A stretch of DNA of 64,000 bases, from assembly GCA_964016885.1 (NCBI GenBank), contig OZ024740.1, forward strand, positions 9,816,450 through 9,880,449, in the 5' to 3' direction. The notes below the pieces were generated by a model. The model ran no database searches. It saw only the letters and a program-made list of their open reading frames with translations, and was not told where the DNA came from. This DNA is from Eledone cirrhosa. Its lineage: Eukaryota > Mollusca > Cephalopoda > Octopoda > Eledonidae. Shown here piece after piece: positions 26,059-38,600 of the stretch. Position 1 is the stretch's first letter; each line of letters begins with the position of its first letter. The position numbers and the translations under genes are program-made.

Positions 26059-28795
26059 TCTTGTGGTTGATGTGACCACTGGTCATCTGGTTTAGGCTTG
26101 TCACCAGACTGAGAGAGAGGTGCTGGTGGTAGTCTTGCGGTTGATGTGACCACTGGTCATATGGTTTAGGCTTGTCACCAGACTGAGAGAGGGGTGCTGG
26201 TGATAGTCTTGTGGTTGATGTGACCATTGGTCATCTGGTTTAGGCTTGTCACCAGACTGAGAGAGAGGTGCTGGTGGTAGTCTTGTGGTTGATGTGACCA
26301 CTGGTCATCTGGTTTAGGTTTGTTACCAGACTGAGAGAGGGGTGCTGCTGGTAGTCTTGTGGTTGATGTGACCACTGGTCATCTGGTTTAGGCTTGTCAC
26401 CAGACAGAGAGACAGGTGCTGGTGGTTGTCTTGTGGTTGATGTGACCTCTGGTCATCTGGTTTAGGCTTGTCACCAGACTGAGAGAGAGGTGCTGGTGGT
26501 AGTCTTGTGGTTGATGTGACCACTGGTGTTCTGGTTTAGGTTTGTCACCAGACTGAGAAAGGGGTGCTGGTGGTAGTCTTGTGGTTGATGTGACCACTGG
26601 TCATCTGGTTTAGGTTTGTCACCAGGCTGAGAGAGGGGTGCTGGTGGTAGTCTTGTGTTTGATGTGATCACTGGTCATCTGGTTTAGGTTTGTCACCAGA
26701 CTGAGAGAGGGGTGCTGGTGGTAGTCTTGTGGTTGATGTGACCACTGGTCATCTGGTTTAGGCTTGCCACCAGACTGAGAGAGGGGTGCTGGTGGTAGTC
26801 TTGTGGTTGATGTGACCACTGGTCATCTGGTTTAAGTTTGTCACCAGACTGAGAAAGGGGTGCTGGTGGTAGTCTTGTGGTTGATGTGACCACTGGTCAT
26901 CTGGTTTAGGCTTGTCACCAGACTGAGAGTGGGGTGCTGGTGGTAGTCTTGTGGTTGATGTGACCACTGGTCATCTGGTCTAGGTTTGTCACCACACTGA
27001 GAGAGAGGTGCTGGTGGTAGTCTTGTGGTTGATGTGACCACTGGTCATCTGGTTTAGGCTTGTCACCAGACTGAGAGAGGGGTGCTTGTGGTAGTCTTGT
27101 GGTTGATGTGACCACTGGTCATCTGGTTTAGGTTTGTCACCGGACTGAGAGAGGTGTGCTGGTGGTAGTCTTGTGGTTGATGTGACCACTGGTCATCTGG
27201 TTTAGGTTTGTTACCAGACTGAGAGAGGGGTGCTGCTGGTAGTCTTGTGGTTGATGTGACCACTGGTCATCTGGTTTAGGCTTGTCACCAGACTGAGAGA
27301 GAGGTGCGTGTGGTAGTCTTGTGGTTGATGTGACCACTGGTCATCTGGTTTAGCTTTGTCACCAGACTGAGAGAGAGGTGCTGGTGGCAGTCTTGTGGTT
27401 GATGTGACCACTGGTCATCTGGTTTAGGCTTGTCACCAGACTGAGAGAGAGGTGCTGGTGGTTGTCTTGTGGTTGATGTGACCACTGGTCATCTGGTTTA
27501 GGCTTGTCACCAGACTGAGAGAGAGGTGCTGGTGGTAGTCTTGCGGTTGATGTGACCACTGGTCATATGGTTTAGGCTTGTCACCAGACTGAGAGAGGGG
27601 TGCTGGTGATAGTCTTGTGGTTGATGTGACCATTGGTCATCTGGTTTAGGCTTGTCACCAGACTGAGAGAGAGGTGCTGGTGGTAGTCTTGTGGTTGATG
27701 TGACCACTGGTCATCTGGTTTAGGTTTGTTACCAGACTGAGAGAGGGGTGCTGCTGGTAGTCTTGTGGTTGATGTGACCACTGGTCATCTGGTTTAGGCT
27801 TGTCACCAGACAGAGAGACAGGTGCTGGTGGTTGTCTTGTGGTTGATGTGACCTCTGGTCATCTGGTTTAGGCTTGTCACCAGACTGAGAGAGAGGTGCT
27901 GGTGGTAGTCTTGTGGTTGATGTGACCACTGGTGTTCTGGTTTAGGTTTGTCACCAGACTGAGAAATGGGTGCTGGTGGTAGTCTTGTGGTTGATGTGAC
28001 CACTGGTCATCTGGTTTAGGTTTGTCACCAGGCTGAGAGAGGGGTGCTGGTGGTAGTCTTGTGTTTGATGTGACCACTGGTCATCTGGTTTAGGTTTGTC
28101 ACCAGACTGAGAGAGGGGTGCTGGTGGTAGTCTTGTGGTTGATGTGACCACTGGTCATCTGGTTTAGGCTTGCCACCAGACTGAGAGAGGGGTGCTGGTG
28201 GTAGTCTTGTGGTTGATGTGACCACTGGTCATCTGGTTTAGGTTTGTCACCAGACTGAGAAAGGGGTGCTGGTGGTAGTCTTGTGGTTGATGTGACCACT
28301 GGTCATCTGGTTTAGGCTTGTCACCAGACTGAGAGTGGGGTGCTGGTGGTTGTCTTGTGGTTGATGTGACCACTGGTCATCTGGTCTAGGTTTGTCACCA
28401 CACTGAGAGAGAGGTGCTGGTGGTAGTCTTGTGGTTGATGTGACCACTGGTCATCTGGTTTAGGTTTGTCACCGGACTGAGAGAGGTGTGCTGGTGGTAG
28501 TCTTGTGGTTGATGTGACCACTGGTCATCTGGTTTAGGTTTGTTACCAGACTGAGAGAGGGGTGCTGCTGGTAGTCTTGTGGTTGATGTGACCACTGGTC
28601 ATCTGGTTTAGGCTTGTCACCAGACTGAGAGAGAGGTGCGTGTGGTAGTCTTGTGGTTGATGTGACCACTGGTCATCTGGTTTAGCTTTGTCACCAGACT
28701 GAGAGAGAGGTGCTGGTGGCAGTCTTGTGGTTGATGTGACCACTGGTCATCTGGTTTAGGCTTGTCACCAGACTGAGAGAGAGGTGCTGGTGGTT
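26059..28795. repeat. 1,406-bp (19-monomer) tandem duplication, second copy one monomer shorter
   Basis: From about 26,059 the sequence repeats at an offset of 1,406 bp (19 x 74). Shared markers include tcatatggtttagg at about 26,158 and 27,564, a cagacagagagacagg unit at about 26,401 and 27,807, and cttgccaccag at about 26,762 and 28,168. After about 27,060 the offset falls to 1,332 bp (18 x 74), so the second copy lacks one monomer. The few substitutions between copies include gtgatcactgg at about 26,664 against gtgaccactgg. Confidence 0.85.
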
Positions 28796-29106
28796 GTCTT
28801 GTGGTTGATGTGACCACTGGTCATCTGGTTTAGGTTTTTCACCAGACTGAGAGTGGGGTGCTGGTGATAGTCTTGTGGTTGATGTGACCACTGGTCATCT
28901 GGTTTAGGCTTGTCACCAGACTGAGAGAGGGGTGCTGGTGGTAGTCTTGTTGTTGATGTGACCACTGGTCATCTGGTTTAGGCTTGTCACCAGACTGAGA
29001 GAGGGGTTCTGGTGGTAGTCTTGTGGTTGATGTGACCACTGGTCATCTGGTTTAGGCTTGTCACCTGACTGAGAGAGAGGTGCTGGTTGTTGTCTTGTGG
29101 TTGATG

Positions 29107-29520
29107 TGACCACTGGTCATCTGGTTTAGGCTTGTCACCAGACTGAGAGAGGGGTGCTGGTGGTAGTCTTGTGGTTTATGTGACCACTGGTCATCTGGTT
29201 TAGGCTTGTCACCAGACTGAGAGAGGGGTGCTGGTGGTAGTCTTGTGGTTGATGTGACCACTGGTCATCTGGTTTAGGCTTGTCACCAGACTGAGAGAGG
29301 GGTGCTGGTGGTAGTCTTGTGGTTTATGTGACCACTGGTCATCTGGTTTAGGCTTGTCACCAGACTGAGAGAGGGGTGCTGGTGGTAGTCTTGTGGTTGA
29401 TGTGACCACTGGTCATCTGGTTTAGGCTTGTCACCAGACTGAGAGAGGGGTGCTGGTGGTAGTCTTGTGGTTTATGTGACCACTGGTCATCTGGTTTAGG
29501 CTTGTCACCAGACTGAGAGA
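29107..29520. repeat. 148-bp dimer higher-order repeat
   Basis: Consensus monomers alternate with monomers carrying gtggtttatgtg in place of gtggttgatgtg, at about 29,172, 29,320 and 29,468. This gives a two-monomer period of 148 bp repeated three times. Apart from that marker the monomers are practically identical, pointing to recent local amplification. Confidence 0.8.
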
Positions 29521-29552
29521 GGGGTGCTGGTGGTAGTCTTGTGGTTGATGTG

Positions 29553-29626
29553 ACCACTGGTCATCTGGTTTAGGCTTGTCACCAGACTGAGAGAGGGGTG
29601 CTGGTGGTAGTCTTGTGGTTGATGTG
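29553..29626 (+). repeat. Reference (consensus-like) 74-bp monomer
   Basis: This monomer matches the most frequent base at essentially every position and serves as a reference. Unit positions -2 to 11, counting back into the preceding monomer, form TGACCA-C-TGGTCA, a 6-bp inverted repeat around one base. Unit positions 12-17 (TCTGGT) and 29-34 (ACCAGA) can pair as a 6-bp stem with an 11-nt loop. Positions 38-46 are the purine run agagagggg, where copies vary in length. Positions 13-27 and 49-64 resemble each other at 13 of 15 aligned bases with one gap. The consensus has no CpG. CTGAG, a DdeI-type site (CTNAG), is present once, so digestion of the array should give a 74-bp ladder. Confidence 0.9.
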
Positions 29627-30309
29627 ACCACTGGTCATCTGGTTTAGGCTTGTCACCAGACTGAGAGAGGGTGCTGGTGGTAGTCTTGTGGTTGATGTGA
29701 CCACTGGTCATCTGGTTTAGGCTTGTCACCAGACTGAGAGAGGGGTGCTGGTGGTAGTCTTGTGGTTTATGTGACCACTGGTCATCTGGTTTAGACTTGT
29801 CACCAGACTGAGAGAGGGGTGCTGGTGGTTATCTTTTATTGATGTGACCACTGGTCATCTGGTTTAGGCTTGTCACCAGACTGAGAGAGAGAGGGGTGCT
29901 GGTGGTAGTCTTGTGGTTGATGTGACCACTGGTCATCTGGTTTCAGCTTGTCACCAGACTGAGAAAGAGGTGCTGGTGGTAGTTTTGTGGTTGATGTGAC
30001 CACTGGTCATCTAGTCTAGCCTTGTCACCAGACTGAGAAAGGGGTGCTGCTAGTAGTCTTGTGGTTGATAGGACCACTGGTCATCTTGTCTAGGCTTGTC
30101 ACCAGACTAAGAGAGGGGTGCTGGTGGTAGTCTTGCGGTTGATGTGACCACTGGTCATCTTGTTTAGGCTTGGCACCAGGCTGAGAGAGGGGTGCTGGTG
30201 GTAGTCGTCTAGTTGATGTGACCACTGGTCATCTGGTTTAGGTTTGTCACCAGACTGAGAGAGGGGTGCTGGCAGTAGTCTTGGGGTTGATGTGACCACT
30301 GGTCATCTG

Positions 30310-31100
30310 GTTTCGGTTTGTCACCAGACTGAGAAAGGGGTGCTGGTGGTAGTCTTGTGGTTGATCTGACCTCAGGTCATCTGGCTTAGGTTTGTCACCA
30401 GACTGAGAAAGGGGTGCTGGTGGTAATCTTGTGGTTGATGTGACCTCTGGTCATCTGGCTTAGGCTTGTCACCAGACTGAGAGAGAGGTGCTGGTGGTAG
30501 TCTTGTGGTTGATCTGACCTCAGGTCATCTGGCTTTGATTTGTCACCAGACTGAGAAAGGGGTGCTGGTGGTAGTCTTGTGGTTGATGTGACCTCTGGTC
30601 ATCTGGCTTAGTCTTGTCACCAGACTGAGAGAGAGGTGCTGGTGGTAGTCTTGTGATTGGTCTGACAACTGGTCATCTGGTTTAGGTTTGTCACCAGACT
30701 GAGAAAGGGGTGCTGCTAGTAGTCTTGTGGTTGATGTGACCACTGGTCATCTGGTTTAGGTTTGTTACCAGACTGAGACAGAGAGTGGTGCTGGTGGTAG
30801 TCTTGTGGTTGATGTGACCACTGGTCATCTGGTTTAGGTTTGTCACCAGACTGAGACAGGGGTGCTGGTGGTAGTCTTGTGGTTGATGTGACCTCTGGTC
30901 ATCTGGCTTAGGCTTGTCACCAGACTGAGAGAGAGGTATTGGTGGTAGTCTTGTGGTTGATGTGACAAGTGGTCATATGGTCTAGGCTTGTCACCAGACT
31001 GAGAAAGGAGTGCTGGTGGTAGTCTTGTGGTTGATGTGACCACAGGTCATCTAGTATAGGTTTGTCACCAAACTGAGAGAGAGGTGCTGGTGGTAGTCGT
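30310..31100. repeat. Block of unusually diverged monomers (copy 3, rearranged)
   Basis: This third copy shares the same rare variants (tgatctgacctcagg, ggctttgatttg, gattggtctgacaac, gactgagacagagagtgg). An extra monomer lies between the two palindromic ones, and several further substitutions are present. It is preceded at 29,830-30,300 by a segment matching 10,860-11,340, including the odd tcttttattgatg monomer. This places the block at a junction between differently sourced array segments. Confidence 0.7.
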
Positions 31101-34100
31101 GTGGTTGATGTGACCACTGGTCATCTGTTTTAGGTTTGTCACCAGACTGAGAGAGGGGTGCTGGTGGTAGTCGTGTGGTTGATGTAACCACTGGTAATCT
31201 GGTTTAGGTTTGTCACCAGACTGAGAGAGGGGTGCTGGTGGTGGTCTTGTGGTTGTTGTGACCTCTGGTCATCTGGTGTAGGTTTGTCACCAGACTGAGA
31301 GAGGGGTGCTGGTGGTAGTATTGTGGTTGACGTGACCACTGGTCATCTGGTTTAGGCTTGTCACCAGACTGAGAGAGGGGTGCTGGTGGTAGTCGTGTGG
31401 TTGATGTGACCACTGGTCATCTGGTTTAGGCTTGTCACCAGACTGAGAGAGAGAGGGTTGCTGGTGGTAGTCTTGTGGTTGATGTGACCTCTGGTCATCT
31501 GGTTTAGGCTTGTCACCAGACTGAGAGAGAGGTGCTGGTGGTAGTCGTGTGGTTGATGTGACCACTGGTCATCTGGTTTAGGCTTGTCACCAGACTGAGA
31601 GAGGGGTGCTGGTGATAGTCTTGTGGTTGATGTGACCACTGGTCATCTGGTTTAGGCTTGTCACCAGACTGAGAGAGGGGTGCTGGTGGTTGTCTTGCGG
31701 TTGATGTGACGACTGGTCATCTAGTCTAGGTTTGTCACCAGACTGAGAGAGAGGTGCTGGGAGTAGTCTTGTGGTTGATGTGACCACTGGTCATCTGGTT
31801 TAGGCTTGTCACCAGACTGAGAGAGGGGTGCTGGTGGTAGTCTTGTGGTTGATGTGACCACTGGTTATCTGGTTTAGGCTTGTCACCAGACTGAGAGAGG
31901 GGTGCTGGTGGTAGTCTTGTGGTTGATGTGACCACTGGTCATCTGGTTTAAGCTTGTCACCAGACTGAGAGTGGGGTGCTGGTGGTAGTCTTGTGGTTGA
32001 TGTGACCACTGGTCATCTGGTTTAGGCTTGTCACCAGACTGAGAGTGGTGTGCTGGTGGTAGTCTTGTGGTTGATGTGGCCACTGGTCATCTGGTTTAGA
32101 CTTGTCACTAGACTGAGAGAGGGGTGCTGGTGGTTGTCTTGTGGTTGATGGGACCACTGGTCATCTGGTTTAAGCTTGTCACCAGACTGAGAGAGGGGTG
32201 CTGGTGGTAGTCTTGTGGTTGATGTGACCACTGGTCATCTGGTTTAGGCTTGTCACCAGACTGAGAGAGATGTATTGGTGGTAGTCTTGTGGTTGATGTG
32301 ACCACTGGTCATCTTTTTTAGGCTTGTCACCAGACTGAGAGAGAGGTGCTGGTGATAGTCTTGAGGTTGATGTGACCACTGGTCATCTGGTTTAGGCTTG
32401 TCACCAGACTGAGAGAGAGGTGCTGGTGGTAGTCTTGCGGTTGATGTGACCACTTGTCATCTGGCTTATGCTTGTCACCAGACTGAGAGAGAGGTGCTGG
32501 TGGTAGTCGTGTGGTTGATGTGACCACTGTTCATCTGGTTTAGGCTTGTCACCAGACTGAGAGAGAGGTGCTGGTGGTAGTCGTGTGGTTGATGTGACCA
32601 CTAGTCATCTGGTTTAGGCTTGTCACCAGACTGAGAGAGGGGTGCTGGTGATAGTCTTGTGGTTGATGTGACCATTGGTCATCTGATTTAGGCTTGTCAC
32701 CAGACTGAGAGAGGGGTGCTGGTGGTAGTCGTGTGGTTGATGTGACCACTGGTAATCTGGTTTAGGCTTGTCACCAGACTGAGAGAGAGGTATTGGTGGT
32801 AGTCTTGTGGTTGATGTGACCACTGGTCATCTGGTTTAGGCTTGTCACCAGACTGAGAGAGAGGTGCTGGTGGTAGTCGTGTGGTTGATGTGACCACTGG
32901 TAAACTGGTTTAGGCTTGTCACCAGACTGAGAGAGAGGTATTGGTGGTAGTCTTGTGGTTGATGTGACCACTGGTCATCTGGTTTAGGCTTGTCACCAGA
33001 CTGAGAGAGAGGTGCTGGTGGTAGTCGTGTGGTTGATGTGACCACTGGTCATCTGGCTTAGGCTTGTCACCAGACTGAGAGAGAGGTGCTGGTGGTAGTC
33101 GTGTGGTTGATGTGACCACTGGTAATCTGGTTTAGGCTTGTCACCAGACTGAGAGAGGTATTGGTGGTAGTCTTGTGGTTGATGTGACCACTGGTCATCT
33201 GGTTTAGGCTTGTCACCAGACTGAGAGAGGGGTGCTGGTGGTAGTCGTGTGGTTGATGTGACCACTGGTCATCTGGTTTAGGCTTGTCACCAGACTGAGA
33301 GAGAGGTGCTGGAGGTAGTCGTGTGGTTGATGTGACCACTGGTCATCTGGTTTAGGCTTGTCACCAGACTGAGAGAGGGGTGCTGGTGATAGTCTTGTGG
33401 TTGATGTGACCACTGGTCATCTGGTTTAGGCTTGTCACCAGACTGAGAGAGAGGTGCTGGTGGTAGTCGTGTGGTTGATGTGACTACTGGTCATCTGGTT
33501 TAGGCTTGTCACCAGACTGAGAGAGGGTTACTGGTGGTAGTCTTTTGGTTGATGTGACCACTGGTCATCTGGTTTAGGCTTGTCACCAGACTGAGAGAGA
33601 GGTGCTGGTGGTAGTCGTGTGGTTGATGTGACTACTGGTCATCTGGTTTAGGCTTGTCACCAGACTGAGAGAGGGTTACTGGTGGTAGTCTTGTGGTTGA
33701 TGTGACCACTGGTCATCTGGTTTAGGCTTGTCACCAGACTGAGAGAGGGTTACTGGTGGTAGTCTTGTGGTTGGTGTGACCTCTGGTCATCTGGTTTAGG
33801 CTTGTCACCAGACTGAGAGAGGGGTGCTGGTGGTAGTCTTGTGGTTGATGTGACCACTGGTTATCTGGTTTAGGCTTGTCACCAGACTGAGAGAGGGGTG
33901 CTGGTGGTAGTCTTGTGGTTGATGTGACCACTGGTCATCTGGTTTAAGCTTGTTACCAGACTGAGAGTGGGGTGCTGGTGGTAGTCTTGTGGTTGATGTG
34001 ACCACTGGTCATCTGGTTTAGGCTTGTCACCAGACTGAGAGAGGTGTGCTGGTGGTAGTCTTGTGGTTGATGTGACCACTGGTCATCTGGTTTAGGCTTG

Positions 34101-34159
34101 TCACCAGACTGAGAGAGAGGTGCTGGTGGTAGTCTTGTGGTTGATGTGACCACTGGTCA

Positions 34160-35050
34160 TCTGGTTTAGGCTTGTCACCAGACTGAGAGAGGGGTGCTGG
34201 TGGTAGTCTTGTGGTTGATGTGACCACTGGTCATCTGGTTTAGGCTTGTCACCAGACTGAGAGAGAGGTATTGGTGGTAATCTTGTGGTTGATGTGACCA
34301 CTGGTCATCTTTTTTAGGCTTGTCACCAGACTGAGAGAGAGGTGCTGGTGATAGTCTTGTGGTTGATGTGACCACTGGTCATCTGGTTTAGGCTTGTCAC
34401 CAGACTGAGAGAGAGGTGCTGGTGGTTGTCTTGTGGTTGATGGGACCACTGGTCATCTGGTTTAAGCTTGTCACCAGACTGAGAGAGGGGTGCTGGTGGT
34501 AGTCTTGTGGTTGATGTGACCACTGGTCATCTGGTTTAGGCTTGTCACCAGACTGAGAGAGAGGTATTGGTGGTAATCTTGTGGTTGATGTGACCACTGG
34601 TCATCTTTTTTAGGCTTGTCACCAGACTGAGAGAGAGGTGCTGGTGATAGTCTTGTGGTTGATGTGACCACTGGTCATCTGGTTTAGGCTTGTCACCACA
34701 CTGAGAGAGAGGTGCTGGTGGTTGTCTTGTGGTTGATGGGACCACTGGTCATCTGGTTTAAGCTTGTCACCAGACTGAGAGAGGGGTGCTGGTGGTAGTC
34801 TTGTGGTTGATGTGACCACTGGTCATCTGGTTTAGGCTTGTCACCAGACTGAGAGAGAGGTATTGGTGGTAATCTTGTGGTTGATGTGACCACTGGTCAT
34901 CTTTTTTAGGCTTGTCACCAGACTGAGAGAGAGGTGCTGGTGATAGTCTTGTGGTTGATGTGACCACTGGTCATCTGGTTTAGGCTTGTCACCAGACTGA
35001 GAGAGAGGTGCTGGTGGTAGTCTTGCGGTTGATGTGACCATTGGTCATCT
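34160..35050. repeat. 296-bp four-monomer higher-order repeat, three copies
   Basis: A four-monomer block recurs three times with exact 296-bp spacing. It is marked by ggtattggtggtaatc at about 34,268, 34,564 and 34,860, each followed by a monomer with catcttttttagg. The third copy ends differently: a ttgcggttg monomer replaces the ggtggttgtc one. Variants are otherwise in the same order in each copy. Confidence 0.85.
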
Positions 35051-35642
35051 GGTTTAGGCTTGTCACCAGACTGAGAGAGAGGTGCTGGTGGTAGTCGTGT
35101 GGTTGATGTGACCACTGGTAATCTGGTTTAGGCTTGTCACCAGACTGAGAGAGGGGTGCTGGTGGTAGTCTTGTGGTTGATGTGACCACTGGTCATCTGG
35201 TTTAGGCTTGTCACCAGACTGAGAGAGGGGTGCTTGTGGTAGTCGTGTGGTTGATGTGACCACTGGTCATCTGGTTTAGGCTTGTCACCAGACTGAGAGA
35301 GAGGTGCTGGTGGTAGTCTTGCGGTTGATGTGACCACTGGTCATCTGGTTTAGGCTTGTCACCAGACTGAGAGAGAGGTATTGGTGGTAGTCTTGTGGTT
35401 GATGTGACCACTGGTCATCTGGTTTAGGCTTGTCACCAGACTGAGAGAGAGGTGCTGGTGGTAGTCGTGTGGTTGATGTGACCACTGGTCATCTGGCTTA
35501 GGCTTGTCACCAGACTGAGAGAGAGGTGCTGGTGGTAGTCGTGTGGTTGATGTGACCACTGGTCATCTGGTTTAGGCTTGTCACCAGACTGAGAGAGGGG
35601 TGCTGGTGATAGTCTTGTGGTTGATGTGACCACTGGTCATCT

Positions 35643-38600
35643 GGTTAGGCTTGTCACCAGACTGAGAGAGGGTTACTGGTGGTAGTCTTGTGGTTGATGT
35701 GACCTCTGGTCATCTGGTTTAGGCTTGTCACCAGACTGAGAGAGGGGTGCTGGTGGTAGTATTGTGGTTGACGTGACCACTGGTCATCTGGTTTAGGCTT
35801 GTCACCAGACTGAGAGAGGGGTGCTGGTGGTAGTCGTGTGGTTGATGTGACCACTGGTCATCTGGTTTAGGCTTGTCACCAGACTGAGAGAGGGGTGCTG
35901 GTGGTAGTCTTGTGGTTGATGTGACCACTGGTCATCTAGTCTAGGTTTGTCACCAGACTGAGAGAGAGGTGCTGGGAGTAGTCTTGTGGTTGATGTCACC
36001 ACTGGTCATCTGGTTTAGGCTTGTCACCAGACTGAGAGAGGTGTGCTGGTGGTAGTCTTGTGGTTGCTGTGACCACTGGTCATCTGGTTTAGGCTTGTCA
36101 CCAGACTGTGAGAGGGGTGCTGGTGGTTGTCTTGTGGTTGATGGGACCACTGGTCATCTGGTTTAAGCTTGTCACCAGACTGAGAGACGGGTGCTGGTGG
36201 TAGTCTTGTGGTTGATGTGGCCACTGGTCATCTGGTTTAGGCTTGTCACCAGACTGAGAGAGAGGTATTGGTGGTAGTCTTGTGGTTGATGTGACCACTG
36301 GTCATCTTTTTTAGGCTTGTCACCAGACTGAGAGAGAGGTGCTGGTGATAGTCTTGGGTTTGATGTGACCACTGGTCATCTGGTTTAGGCTTGTCACCAG
36401 ACTGAGAGAGAGGTGCTGGTGGTAGTCTTGCGGTTGATGTGACCACTGGTCATCTGGTTTAGTCTTGTCACCAGACTGAGAGAGGGGTGCTGGTGATAGT
36501 CTTGTGGTTGATGTGACCATTGGTCATCTGGTTTAGGCTTGTCACCAGACTGAGAGAGAGGTGCTGGTGGTAGTCTTGCGGTTGATGTGACCACTGGTCA
36601 TCTGGTTTAGGCTTGTCACCAGACTGAGAGAGAGGTATTGGTGGTAGTCTTGTGGTTGATGTGACCACTGGTCATCTGGTTTAGGCTTGTCACCAGACTG
36701 AGAGAGAGGTGCTGGTGGTAGTCGTGTGGTTGATGTGACCACTGGTCATCTGGCTTAGGCTTGTCACCAGACTGAGAGAGAGGTGCTGGTGGTAGTCGTG
36801 TGGTTGATGTGACCACTGGTCATCTGGTTTAGGCTTGTCACCAGACTGAGAGAGTGGTGCTGGTGATAGTCTTGTGGTTGATGTGACCACTGGTCATCTG
36901 GTTTAGGCTTGTCACCAGACTGAGAGAGGGGTGCTGGTGATAGTCTTGTGGTTGATGTGACCACTGGTCATCTGGTTTAGGCTTGTCACCAGACTGAGAG
37001 AGGGTTACTGGTGGTAGTCTTGTGGTTGATGTGACCTCTGGTCATCTGGTTTAGGCTTGTCACCAGACTGAGAGAGGGTTACTGGTGGTAGTCTTGTGGT
37101 TGATGTGACCACTGGTCATCTGGTTTAGGCTTGTCACCAGACTGAGAGAGGGGTGCTGGTGGTAGTATTGTGGTTGACGTGACCACTGGTCATCTGGTTT
37201 AGGCTTGTCACCAGACTGAGAGAGGGGTGCTGGTGGTAGTCGTGTGGTTGATGTGACCACTGGTCATCTGGTTTAGGCTTGTCACCAGACTGAGAGAGGT
37301 GTGCTGGTGGTAGTCTTGTGGTTGATGTGACCACTGGTCATCTGGTTTAGGCTTGTCACCAGACTGAGAGTGGGGTGCTGGTGGTAGTCTTGTGGTTGAT
37401 GTGACCACTGGTCATCTGGTTTAGGCTTGTCACCAGACTGAGAGAGGTGTGCTGGTGGTAGTCTTGTGGTTGATGTGACCACTGGTCATCTGGTTTAAGC
37501 TTGTCACCAGACTGAGAGTGGGGTGCTGGTGGTAGTCTTGTGGTTGATGTGACCACTGGTCATCTGGTTTAGGCTTGTCACCAGACTGAGAGAGGTGTGC
37601 TGGTGGTAGTCTTGTGGTTGATGTGACCACTGGTCATCTGGTTTAGGCTTGTCACCAGACTGAGAGAGGGGTGCTGGTGGTTGTCTTGTGGTTGATGGGA
37701 CCACTGGTCATCTGGTTTAAGCTTGTCACCAGACTGAGAGAAGGGTGCTGGTGGTAGTCTTGTGGTTGATGTGACCACTGGTCATCTGGTTTAGGCTTGT
37801 CACCAGACTGAGAGAGAGGTATTGGTGGTAGTCTTGTGGTTGATGTGACCACTGGTCATCTTTTTTAGGCTTGTCACCAGACTGAGAGAGAGGTGCTGGT
37901 GATAGTCTTGTGGTTGATGTGACCACTGGTCATCTGGTTTAGGCTTGTCACCAGACTGAGAGAGAGGTGCTGGTGGTAGTCTTGCGGTTGATGTGACCAC
38001 TGGTCATCTGGTTTAGGCTTGTCACCAGACTGAGAGAGGGGTGCTGATGATAGTCTTGTAGTTGATGTGACCATTGGTCATCTGGTTTAGGCTTGTCACC
38101 AGACTGAGAGAGGGGTGCTGGTGGTAGTCTTGTGGTTGATGTGACCACTGGTAATCTGGTTTAGGCTTCTCACCAGACTGAGAGAGGGGTGCTGGTGGTA
38201 GTCTTGTGGTTGATGTGACCACTGGTCATCTGGTTTAGGCTTGTCACCAGACTGAGAGAGAGGTGCTGGTGGTAGTCTTGTGGTTGATGTGACCACTGGT
38301 CATCTGGTTTAGGCTTGTCACCAGACTGAGAGAGAGGTGCTGGTGGTAGTCTTGCGGTTGATGTGACCACTGGTCATCTGGTTTAGGCTTGTCACCAGAC
38401 TGAGAGAGAGGTATTGGTGGTAGTCTTGTGGTTGATGTGACCACTGGTCATCTGGTTTAGGCTTCTCACCAGACTGAGAGAGAGGTGCTGGTGGTAGTCG
38501 TGTGGTTGATGTGACCACTGGTCATCTGGCTTAGGCTTGTCACCAGACTGAGAGAGAGGTGCTGGTGGTAGTCGTGTGGTTGATGTGACCACTGGTCATC

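Noticed and set aside
29567..29574. Telomere-like GGTTTAGG in each monomer
   Set aside because: It is a single partial match per 74 bp, never in tandem as TTTAGGG or TTAGGG. Chance resemblance in a G/T-rich unit is the simpler reading.
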